Shown: piece after piece, positions 27,128-34,960 of the stretch
How the letters are laid out: every line of letters starts with the position of its first letter
How positions within the stretch are numbered: the first letter of the stretch is position 1
Position numbers and translations under genes: made by a program
Source: Kineosporia aurantiaca JCM 3230
GTDB taxonomy: Bacteria > Actinomycetota > Actinomycetes > Actinomycetales > Kineosporiaceae
Direction: 5' to 3'
Assembly: GCA_000719025.1 (NCBI GenBank)
Contig: JODP01000006.1
Span: forward strand, 558,001 to 622,000
DNA: 64,000 bases
Notes under the pieces: generated by a model
What the model saw: the letters and a program-made list of their open reading frames with translations, nothing else
Told to the model about the DNA's origin: nothing
The model's database searches: none

Positions 27128-29986
27128 TCAGCCGGTGTTGCGCAGGCCGGCGGCGATGCCGTTGATGGTGAGCAGCAGGGCCCGCTGGAGGTCCGGGTCG
27201 GGGGTCTGGCCGGGGTTCTGCCGGGACCGGGCCAGCAGCGAGATCTGCAGGGCGTGCAGCGGCGCCAGGTAGGAGTCGCGCAACTCCAGCGTGCGGCGCA
27301 GCACCGGGGAGGTCGCCAGCAGCGAGTCCTGCCCGGTCACCCGCAGTACCTCCGCGACCGTGCGCTCGTGCTCGGCCCGGATCACCTCGAACAGCTTGGC
27401 CGCCTGCTCGTCCTTCACCAGGGTGCGCACGTACCGCTCGGAGATCTGCAGATCGGTCTTGGACAGCGTCATCTGGACGTTCGAGAGGAAGGTCCGGAAG
27501 AAGTGCCAGGAGCCGTACATCTGCTTCAGCGTGTCCTCCCGGCCGTCCTCCCGGGCCGCGGCCAGGCCGCTGCCGACGCCGAACCAGCCGGGCAGGTTCA
27601 TCCGGGACTGGGTCCAGCCGAACACCCAGGGGATCGCCCGCAGGTCGTCCAGGCCACCGGCGCCACCGGGGCGGCGCGAGGGCCGGGAGCCGATGTTCAG
27701 GTTCCCCAGTTCGTCCACCGGCGTCGCCGCCACGAAGAACGGCACCAGGTTCTCGTCCCGCACCAGCGCCCGGTAGGCGGTCTGGGCCGAGCCCGCCACC
27801 AGGTCCATCGTGCTGTTCCAGCCGTTCAGCACGTCCTCGGGCAGGCGGGAGGTGCGGTGCAGCACCGACGCCTCGAGCACGGCGGCCAGGGCCAGCTCGA
27901 TGTTCTCCCGCCCGAGCTGGGGCAGCGTGTACTTGTCGGAGATCACCTCGCCCTGCTCGGTGACCTTGATCGGGCCGTTCAGGCTGCCGTAGGGCTGGGA
28001 CAGGATCGCCTCGCCGGTCGGGCCGCCGCCGCGCCCGACCGAGCCGCCGCGGCCGTGGAACAGCCGGAGCACCACCCCGTGCCGGGCCGCGATGTCGCGC
28101 AACGCCCGCTGGGCCCGGTGGATCTGCCACTGGGAGGCGGCGATCCCGGCGTCCTTACTGCTGTCCGAATAGCCCAGCATGATTTCCTGGACGTCCCCGC
28201 GGGCGGTCACCACCCGGCGGTAGGCCGGGTCTGAGAGCAGCGCGTCCATCAGCGGGCCGGCCGCCTCGAGCTCGGTCACCGTCTCGAACAGCGGCACGAA
28301 ACCGATCTTCGCCCAGGCCCCTTCGGACGTCTCGGCGCTGCCGGTGTCGACCAGCCCGGCCTCCCGGGCCAGCACCACCACGGCCAGGATGTCGTCGATG
28401 TCCCGGGCCATCGAGACGATGTAGCTCTCGATCACGTCCGGCCCGAACCGCTGCAGGGCGGTGCGGATGGTGCGGAACAGATTGAGGACGCCGGCGGCCG
28501 GTTCGGGCAGCGAGTCGACTCCCGCTCCGATCAGCGGACGTCGGTGTGCCAGTTCCCGCGACAGCAGCTCGATCCGGGCCGGGCGGGCCAGGTCGGCGTA
28601 CGGCACGTCGAGCTCGTCGAGCCGGTCGAACAGCTCGGCCAGGGCCGCGTGGTGCCGGCCCGCGTGCTCCCGGATGTCCAGCGTGGCCAGGCCCATCCCG
28701 ACCGAAACCGCGGTGCGCAGCAGGCGCAGCACCGGCCCGTTCGCGATCAGCTCGCCCTGGTGGGCCAGCAGCGAGGAGCGGACCAGCTGCAGCTCCTCGA
28801 TCACCTCGGCGATGCTCAGGTAGTCGCGGCCGGGCTCGTGCGGGGTGCCGTTGTCGAGCCGGTCCCGGGTGCGGCTGAGCCGGACCCGGATGTAGCTCAG
28901 CTTGAGCCGGTACGGCTCCTCGGCGTTCAGCCCGATGAAGGCCGCGTAGGCGCCCGGCAGGTTCTGCCGGTCGGCGTCCAGGCTGGCCTGCAGCTCGGGG
29001 CTGACCCCGACCACCCGGGTGGACGGGGACAGGTCGAGCACCAGGTCGTCCATCGCCGCGATCAGCTCACGCAGGCCGAAATCGTGCTGCAGGCCGAGGA
29101 CGTCGAGGGTCACCGCCGGGGTGACGTTCGGGTTGCCGTCCCGGTCGCCGCCGGCCCAGGTGCCGAAGCGCAGCGGGCGGGCGGTGGCCGGCAGGGTGAT
29201 CCCGATCGAGGCCAGCTCCCGGTCCAGCTCCTCCAGCAGGTCCGGCACCACCTGGGCGGCCAGGGTCTGCAGGTAGTAGATCGCGGTGCGGGCCTCGTCG
29301 GTCGGCTTCGGCCGCTCCACCCGCAGCTCGTCGGTCTGCCAGAGCAGGTCGACCAGCTCGGCCAGCCGGCGGTGGGCCCGGGCGGTGTCGGCGGCCCGGC
29401 CGCGCGGGTCCTCCTGGACCAGGATCAGGTCGGCGATCTTGCGCAGCAGGTCCAGCACCGAGCGCCGGCTGGCCTCGGTCGGGTGCGCGGTGAACACCGG
29501 CCGCAGCTCGACCCGGGCGAGGATCTCGGTGACCAGCTCCGGGGCGATCTCACCGGCCTCGATCGCCTCGCCGATCCGGCCCACCGTCTCCTGCAGCGGG
29601 CCGGCCGGGCGGGCGGTCAGCTCCTGCCAGCGGTGCAGCTGCTCGGTGATGTTGGCCAGCTGGAAGTAGCCGGTGAAGGCCCGGGCCAGGACGATCGCGG
29701 TCGGGTCGGCCAGGCCGGAGAGCAGCTCGTGCAGCTCGCCGCCGTCCGGTTGCCGGGCCAGCCCCCGGACCCGCTCGACCAGGGCCAGCAGCTCCGGTCC
29801 CTCGTGCCGGGTGAGCGCCTCGCCGAGCAGGGTGGACAGCTGACGCACCGAGGCGCGCAGGGCGGTGTGCTGCTCGTCGGAGGCCACGCCGCCGGCGAAC
29901 TGGCCGACGTCCGGTTCCCGGTGGTCGGCGTCCACCATCTGCTGGACGTCATCGGGGCTCGGCGCCCGGGTGGAGTCGTCGTTCAT
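27128..29986 (-). CDS. ppc: Phosphoenolpyruvate carboxylase
   Basis: About 952 residues. The two hallmark active-site blocks are VFTAHPTEASRRSVL and MLGYSDSSKDAGIAAS, with LFHGRGGSVGRGGGP between the second block and the C-terminus. The C-terminal QISLLARSRQNPGQ to LLTINGIAAGLRNTG carries the allosteric and terminal conserved region. It converts PEP and bicarbonate to oxaloacetate for anaplerosis. I chose ATG at 29986; GTG at 30004 is in frame. Either start lies inside the 3' end of the preceding regulator gene, an overlap of 38-56 nt in another frame, so the two are probably cotranscribed. Confidence 0.95.
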   Translation of the reverse strand: MNDDSTRAPSPDDVQQMVDADHREPDVGQFAGGVASDEQHTALRASVRQLSTLLGEALTRHEGPELLALVERVRGLARQPDGGELHELLSGLADPTAIVLARAFTGYFQLANITEQLHRWQELTARPAGPLQETVGRIGEAIEAGEIAPELVTEILARVELRPVFTAHPTEASRRSVLDLLRKIADLILVQEDPRGRAADTARAHRRLAELVDLLWQTDELRVERPKPTDEARTAIYYLQTLAAQVVPDLLEELDRELASIGITLPATARPLRFGTWAGGDRDGNPNVTPAVTLDVLGLQHDFGLRELIAAMDDLVLDLSPSTRVVGVSPELQASLDADRQNLPGAYAAFIGLNAEEPYRLKLSYIRVRLSRTRDRLDNGTPHEPGRDYLSIAEVIEELQLVRSSLLAHQGELIANGPVLRLLRTAVSVGMGLATLDIREHAGRHHAALAELFDRLDELDVPYADLARPARIELLSRELAHRRPLIGAGVDSLPEPAAGVLNLFRTIRTALQRFGPDVIESYIVSMARDIDDILAVVVLAREAGLVDTGSAETSEGAWAKIGFVPLFETVTELEAAGPLMDALLSDPAYRRVVTARGDVQEIMLGYSDSSKDAGIAASQWQIHRAQRALRDIAARHGVVLRLFHGRGGSVGRGGGPTGEAILSQPYGSLNGPIKVTEQGEVISDKYTLPQLGRENIELALAAVLEASVLHRTSRLPEDVLNGWNSTMDLVAGSAQTAYRALVRDENLVPFFVAATPVDELGNLNIGSRPSRRPGGAGGLDDLRAIPWVFGWTQSRMNLPGWFGVGSGLAAAREDGREDTLKQMYGSWHFFRTFLSNVQMTLSKTDLQISERYVRTLVKDEQAAKLFEVIRAEHERTVAEVLRVTGQDSLLATSPVLRRTLELRDSYLAPLHALQISLLARSRQNPGQTPDPDLQRALLLTINGIAAGLRNTG

Positions 29987-32900
29987 GGTCTGAGTCTGCC
30001 GCACCCACCCCGGGTTCGGGCAGGGTGATCCGGGTCGCGCCGGTGAATGCGGGGTGTGCTGCCGGTTCCGGGATCTGAACAGTCTGTCCGACCAGTGAGA
30101 CAGTGCGGGGTCGGACCAGGTTCGGCGGGCCTGGTCGCGGGGCGCCGCCGGCCAGCCAGGCGGTACCCCAGGCGGACGGGGCGCCGAGCCCGGTGCGCGC
30201 CCCGAACGGCACCGCCGCGCCGGTGGCCCGGTCGGCCGCGTCGTGCTCGGCGGACGCGTCGAACCGGGTCCGCTCCAGTTCCAGCTCGGCCGCGGCCAGC
30301 ACCTCCCGGGTCAGCCGGCCGACCACGGCCAGGCCCCGGGTGGCCCGCCAGGCCCGGCCGGTGGCCAGCAGCCGGACCGCGCCCCGGCGGTCGCCCTCGG
30401 CCAGCGCCACCGCCCCGAGCAGGCTGATCGTGTCGGGCAGGGTGATCAGCTGGCCGGACTGGTGCATCAGCGGCACCGCCGCCCGTAGCGCCGTGCCCGC
30501 CGCGTCCGGGCCGCCCAGCCGCAGGTGCACCAGCCCGGTGCCGGCCAGCACGTCGGCCCGCAGCGGCACCGACTGCCCCCGCCCGGCCGCGGCCGCGGCC
30601 TCGGCCAGCAGGTCGGTGGCCCGGACCGGATCGTTCTGGCCGGCCGCCACCGCGGCCAGGTTGACCAGGGCCACGGCCAGGTTGCTGGTCGCCTGCTCGA
30701 CCTGGGACCAGGCCCGGAACGACTCGAACAGGGACTCGGCGGCGTCCGGGTGCCCGGTCTCGTCGAGCAGCTCCCCGCGCTCGTTGCCGAGCCGTACCAC
30801 CAGTGCCCAGGCCCCCGCCCGGCGGGCGGTCAGCAGCGCCTCCTCGACCAGGGTCAGCGCCTGCGCGGCCCGGCCGGAGTACCGCGCGACCACCGAGCGG
30901 GCGGCCAGGGTGCGGGCGGTCAGCTCGCCGTCGCCGACCTCGACCGCGGCCCGGTGCGCCTCGTCCAGGGTCGGCCGGGCCCGGCGCAGATCCGCCCCGA
31001 CCAGCGCCAGATTGCCCGCCACCAGCAGCAACTGGGCCCGCTCGGAGCCGGAGGGGGCGGCCGCCTTGGCGGCCTCCACCCAGCGGTCGGCCTGGCCCAG
31101 CCGGCCGGTGTGGAACCAGTGCCCGAGCAGACTCAGCACCAGGCTGACCAGAAGACTTCCGTTGCGCGAGGCGGCCGCGTGCTCGAGCGCGGCGGTCAGG
31201 TTGGCCGATTCCGCCTCCAGCTCCAGGCGGATCGGGGAGTCCGGGTTGCGGCCCGGCTCGTCGGTCGGGCGGCGGGCCAGCCCGGCGAAGTAGTGGGCGT
31301 GCCGGTCCAGCACGGCGCGGTGCTGTTCCGGCGCGCGGGCGGTCAGCAGCAGGTGCGCGTACTCGCGGATGGTGGCCAGCAGGCTGAACCGGCCGGACCC
31401 GTCGGCCAGCACCAGGCTGTGGTCGACCAGCTGGTCCAGCTCGTCCAGGGTGCCGCCCTCGCAGACCGCCTCCATCGCCGCCAGCGTCCATCCGCCGCTG
31501 AAGACCGAGAGGTCGGCCAGCAGCCGGGCCTGCGGCGGGGTCAGCCCGGCGACGCTGGAATCCAGCAGGGCGCGCATGCTGCGCTGGCGTTCGGGCAGGT
31601 CGCCCGGGCCGCCGCGGAGCAGGTCGAGCCGGCCCTCGTCCGGGCGCAGCCGGCGCAGCATCTCCTCCGGCGGGAGAGTGCGGATCCGGGTGGCGGCCAG
31701 TTCGATCGCCAGCGGAAGACCGTCCAGCAGGGCACAGACCGCGCTCACCTCGTCGGCGTTCACGCTGCTCACCTCGAACCCGGGCAGCACCGCCGCGGCC
31801 CGGTCGCGGAACAGCCGGACCGCGTCGGCCGGGGGCAGCGGGGGCACCGGCAGCAGGTGCTCCCCGCGCAGCCGTACCGCGGTTCGCGAGGTGGCCAGCA
31901 CCACCAGCGAACCCGTTCGGTCCAGCAGGTCGGCCACCACCCCGGCGGTGAAGCCGGCCTGCTCCACCTCGTCCAGCACCAGCAGCGTCGGCTCCTCGCC
32001 GAGCCCGGCCGCGACCGCCTCCGGCAACGGCTGCTCACCCCGGTCGGACAGCCCGGCCCAGCCCGCCGGCCGGCCCAGCGCCCGGCCGATCCGGGTCAGC
32101 AGTTCCTCGGCGCCGGGCACCCCGTCCAGCGTGACCCAGGCGGTGCGGCCGGGGGCGATCGTGGTGGCGATCTCGGCGGCCAGCCGGGTCTTGCCGATGC
32201 CTCCGGGACCGATCAGGGTGATCAGCCGGGCCCCGCCGGTCAGCAACTCCCGGGCGTCCTCGAGCTGCTGCTCCCGGCCGATCAGCCCGGTCCGGGGGCG
32301 GCTCGGCACCGGCTGCCGGATGCCCTGGGCCGGGCTCAGCGAGGTGGCGTGCCGGAGCACCTCGGCGTACCGGTCCTGCAGTGCGGGGGACGGGTCCACG
32401 CCGAGCTCCTCGGCCAGCCGGCGCTGCGCCGAGGAGTAGGCAGCCAGCGCATCGGCCTGCCGCCCGGACCGGTAGAGCGCGGTCATCAGCTGCCCGGTGA
32501 AGCGCTCGTCGAGCGGGTGCCGACGGATGAGTTCCTGCAGCTCCGGCACGATCGCCGCATCTAGGCCGAGGGCCGAGTCGGCATCCAGCCGGGCGGCCAG
32601 CGCGGACAAGCGCAGGCCCTCCAGCCGGGCCCGGTGCACCTCGCCGATGCTGCTGGTCAGGTCGGTCAGCGCCGGGCCGCGCCAGAGTCCCAGGGCGGCC
32701 CGGAGCTCACGGGCGGCGGTGCGCGGATCTCCCGCCGCCAGGGCGGCCTGGCCGGTCTGCGCGGCCTGCTCGAAGCGGTGCAGGTCGATCGCCTCGGGCG
32801 GCACGTCCAGCACGTAGCCCTGCGAGGAACTGCGCAGCACCGGCCGGTCCTTCCCGGTGGCCTCGCCGAGGATCCGCCGCAGCCGGGAGACGTAGACCTG

Positions 32901-33116
32901 CATGGTGTTGACCGCGCCGCCGGGGGGCTCGCCGTCCCACAACTGGTCGATCAGTCGCTCGGTCCCGATCGGGGTCCGGGGGGAGAGGGCAAGCAGAAGA
33001 AATACAGCGCGTGACTGACGGCCACCGAGAGTGACTGATGTTCCGTCGTTGGTGACGTCCAGCGGGCCGAGCAGGCGAATCGCGAGACGGGAAGGGACGT
33101 CCTGACGGAGTGTCAT
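29949..33116 (-). CDS. AfsR-like SARP/BTAD regulator with NB-ARC ATPase and TPR region
   Basis: 1055 residues. A winged-helix OmpR-like DNA-binding domain (residues about 10-100; MQVYVSRLRRILGE) is followed by a bacterial transcriptional activator domain (about 105-250). Next comes an NB-ARC-type ATPase: Walker A at 304-311 (GPGGIGKT), Walker B in LLVLDEVEQAG. A long helical TPR-like part ends it. This is the domain order of AfsR and related antibiotic regulators. Translation starts at ATG 33116 with no visible ribosome binding site; leaderless initiation is possible. The last codons overlap ppc. No secondary-metabolite cluster is present, so the target is unknown. Confidence 0.9.
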   Translation of the reverse strand: MTLRQDVPSRLAIRLLGPLDVTNDGTSVTLGGRQSRAVFLLLALSPRTPIGTERLIDQLWDGEPPGGAVNTMQVYVSRLRRILGEATGKDRPVLRSSSQGYVLDVPPEAIDLHRFEQAAQTGQAALAAGDPRTAARELRAALGLWRGPALTDLTSSIGEVHRARLEGLRLSALAARLDADSALGLDAAIVPELQELIRRHPLDERFTGQLMTALYRSGRQADALAAYSSAQRRLAEELGVDPSPALQDRYAEVLRHATSLSPAQGIRQPVPSRPRTGLIGREQQLEDARELLTGGARLITLIGPGGIGKTRLAAEIATTIAPGRTAWVTLDGVPGAEELLTRIGRALGRPAGWAGLSDRGEQPLPEAVAAGLGEEPTLLVLDEVEQAGFTAGVVADLLDRTGSLVVLATSRTAVRLRGEHLLPVPPLPPADAVRLFRDRAAAVLPGFEVSSVNADEVSAVCALLDGLPLAIELAATRIRTLPPEEMLRRLRPDEGRLDLLRGGPGDLPERQRSMRALLDSSVAGLTPPQARLLADLSVFSGGWTLAAMEAVCEGGTLDELDQLVDHSLVLADGSGRFSLLATIREYAHLLLTARAPEQHRAVLDRHAHYFAGLARRPTDEPGRNPDSPIRLELEAESANLTAALEHAAASRNGSLLVSLVLSLLGHWFHTGRLGQADRWVEAAKAAAPSGSERAQLLLVAGNLALVGADLRRARPTLDEAHRAAVEVGDGELTARTLAARSVVARYSGRAAQALTLVEEALLTARRAGAWALVVRLGNERGELLDETGHPDAAESLFESFRAWSQVEQATSNLAVALVNLAAVAAGQNDPVRATDLLAEAAAAAGRGQSVPLRADVLAGTGLVHLRLGGPDAAGTALRAAVPLMHQSGQLITLPDTISLLGAVALAEGDRRGAVRLLATGRAWRATRGLAVVGRLTREVLAAAELELERTRFDASAEHDAADRATGAAVPFGARTGLGAPSAWGTAWLAGGAPRPGPPNLVRPRTVSLVGQTVQIPEPAAHPAFTGATRITLPEPGVGAADSDHERRLHPGAEPR

Positions 33117-33648
33117 CGAACGTAAACGTACAGATGTCAGCGGGCGGTTCAGGGGAGATTCACGATCGTGTCAGCCCACAAGGGCAGTCTCGTCCCGCGG
33201 GCCGGTGGCCCCGAAGGCGGTCCGGCCGCCGCCGGGGATTCGCGTCACCGGCCCGCACCAGCCGGCGATCATGCAAAGCCGTCCTCCGGATTGCGTAAAG
33301 ACTTCGGTCCGGACCGGCCCTCGCACTGCTTCCGATGCCGGCATCCGAAACGCGCGTGATCTATTTCTCCTCCGTCGGAGCACCGCCGGCCGGCCCTCCA
33401 ATTGCGCCCTGGCGATTGACATTCGCATGCTGAACTGCGGATTCGGTCCGGCGCGGGATTCTGTGGGCCGGCTCCGGACCGCACGGACCGGACCGCCGGG
33501 GCCCCGGAGAACCTGTGAGATCCGGGCGTAAATCACTGCCCCGCTGGGACTTTGCTGGGAAGTTGGCAAAACCGGCGTTGTCGGTTCGCGTACCGGGTGC
33601 GGGATGGGCGAAACTGGCCTCTGGCCGACTTCGTAAGACCGGAGATGT
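33117..33648. other. Intergenic region between divergent regulator and membrane-protein genes
   Basis: 532 bp without a supported gene. ATG-initiated frames exist in all directions but lack ribosome binding sites and conserved features. A TTGACA hexamer at 33416-33421 has only a poor -10 (GGATTC) behind it, pointing right. The segment immediately before the rightward gene, 33530-33648, is somewhat lower in GC than the surroundings. I see no strong hairpin or operator. Confidence 0.4.
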
Positions 33649-34848
33649 ATGACCGACCGACACTATCCGCCGCGAAATGCCGGGCCCCCGGGACCTGCGT
33701 CCTCCTATCAGGTGCAGCGGGCGCACGATCCTCAGCCCCAGCCGCCGGACGGGAACGAAGAACCCCCCAAGCCGAAGATTCCCGTCAACGTCATCCAGGT
33801 CAGCGCGAGCGCCGGAGCCGCGGTGACCTCCGCGGTGGCCGCCTCGTTCTTCGGAGTGGGCGGCACGCTGGCCGGGGCGGCCTTCGGGTCTGTCGTCTCC
33901 TCGGTGGCGGGCGCCCTCTACCAGGAGTCCCTGAAGAAGGCCCACGAGAAGGTCGCCACCGCGACCGCCGTTGTGGTGCAGCGCTTCCCGGGCGACGTGC
34001 CACAGGCGCAGAGCATCCATCGGATGGCCGGCCCCGCGGGGGTGCCGGCCCCCGACTCGCTCAGCCGGGTCGGTCAGGAGGACACCCGGCGGATGGATGT
34101 CGAGCACATCCAGCTGCCGATCGGCGACGAGACCCAGGAGATGGGCTGGTCCGGTCACACCGACCACTCCGGTGGGACGGACGTCACCCGGCGGATGCCC
34201 CCGGTCTCCGGCGGGGCGGGAAACCAGTCCTACCCGGATCGGTCCTACTCGGGTCAGTCCGCCTCGGGTCACCAGCCCTACAGTCACCAGTCCTATGGTC
34301 AGCAGCCTCCGCCGCCGACCCGCCGGTCCGCCCAGAGGGCGCCCGAGCCACCCAGGATCTGGTGGCGACGGCCCGGTTTCATCATGGCCGGAATCTCGAT
34401 GGCGGGCTTCCTGATCGCCCTGTTCTTCATCGTGGGCACGGAAAGCGTGATCGGGCACCCGATCTCGGGCGGTGACGGCGGTACCACGCTGACCAAGCTG
34501 GTCAGCAACGACACCAAGTCCACCCCGAAGGACACGTCGACCGACAGCCCGACGCCGAGCGGGTCGCCGACCCCGACCGACAGCGCCACGGCCACCCCGA
34601 CGGACAGCGCCACGGCCACCCCGACCGACAGTGCCGCGCCGGACACCACCGCCACCAGCGGCCCGTCCGACACCAGCACCGACGCGGCCACGACCGACGG
34701 CAGCAGCGGCGACGTGCAGTCGACCGACCAGCCGCAGAGCACGGACAGCAACTCCGACCAGTCGGATCAGTCGAACCAGGGGCTGAACCAGCAGTCGGGC
34801 GACGGTGGCGACACCGGCGCCGACAGCCAGGCGCAGACCGCGCCCTGA
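33649..34848 (+). CDS. Single-pass membrane protein with Thr/Ser/Pro-rich extracellular tail
   Basis: 399 residues. A Pro-rich N-terminus is followed by a glycine/alanine-rich hydrophobic hairpin (AVTSAVAASFFGVGGTLAGAAF), a variable Gln/Tyr-rich linker, and one clear transmembrane helix (FIMAGISMAGFLIALFFIVG). A low-complexity Thr/Ser/Asp tail of about 140 residues follows. The tail includes three copies of TPTDSATA, encoded by a 24-bp direct repeat at 34570-34635. The layout suggests the tail is outside and possibly glycosylated or wall-spanning. I recognise no functional domain. ATG follows GGAG at about 33640. Confidence 0.65.
   Translation: MTDRHYPPRNAGPPGPASSYQVQRAHDPQPQPPDGNEEPPKPKIPVNVIQVSASAGAAVTSAVAASFFGVGGTLAGAAFGSVVSSVAGALYQESLKKAHEKVATATAVVVQRFPGDVPQAQSIHRMAGPAGVPAPDSLSRVGQEDTRRMDVEHIQLPIGDETQEMGWSGHTDHSGGTDVTRRMPPVSGGAGNQSYPDRSYSGQSASGHQPYSHQSYGQQPPPPTRRSAQRAPEPPRIWWRRPGFIMAGISMAGFLIALFFIVGTESVIGHPISGGDGGTTLTKLVSNDTKSTPKDTSTDSPTPSGSPTPTDSATATPTDSATATPTDSAAPDTTATSGPSDTSTDAATTDGSSGDVQSTDQPQSTDSNSDQSDQSNQGLNQQSGDGGDTGADSQAQTAP
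34570..34635 (+). repeat. 24-bp coding direct repeat (TPTDSATA)
   Basis: Two full copies (34570-34593 and 34594-34617) and one partial, diverged copy (34618-34635) of a 24-bp unit beginning ACCCCGAC. They encode the low-complexity stalk of the membrane protein, and copy-number variation by slippage is likely between strains. Confidence 0.85.
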
Positions 34849-34960
34849 ACCGGCAGGTACTTCGGCACGGGTCGTCGGCGCAGGCCGGCGGCCCGTGTCG
34901 TACGTTTGGGGCGTCCCACCGTGCGTCACGCCGAGTTACGTCCAGCAGGGAGCGTCCGGA

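Noticed and set aside
30525..32564. A 679-residue frame on the plus strand
   Set aside because: It lies inside the AfsR-like gene in antisense and shows only low-complexity composition.
33110..33648. A small gene or RNA in the 33.1-33.6 kb gap
   Set aside because: No open frame has a ribosome binding site and no strong hairpin is seen, so it was recorded only as intergenic.
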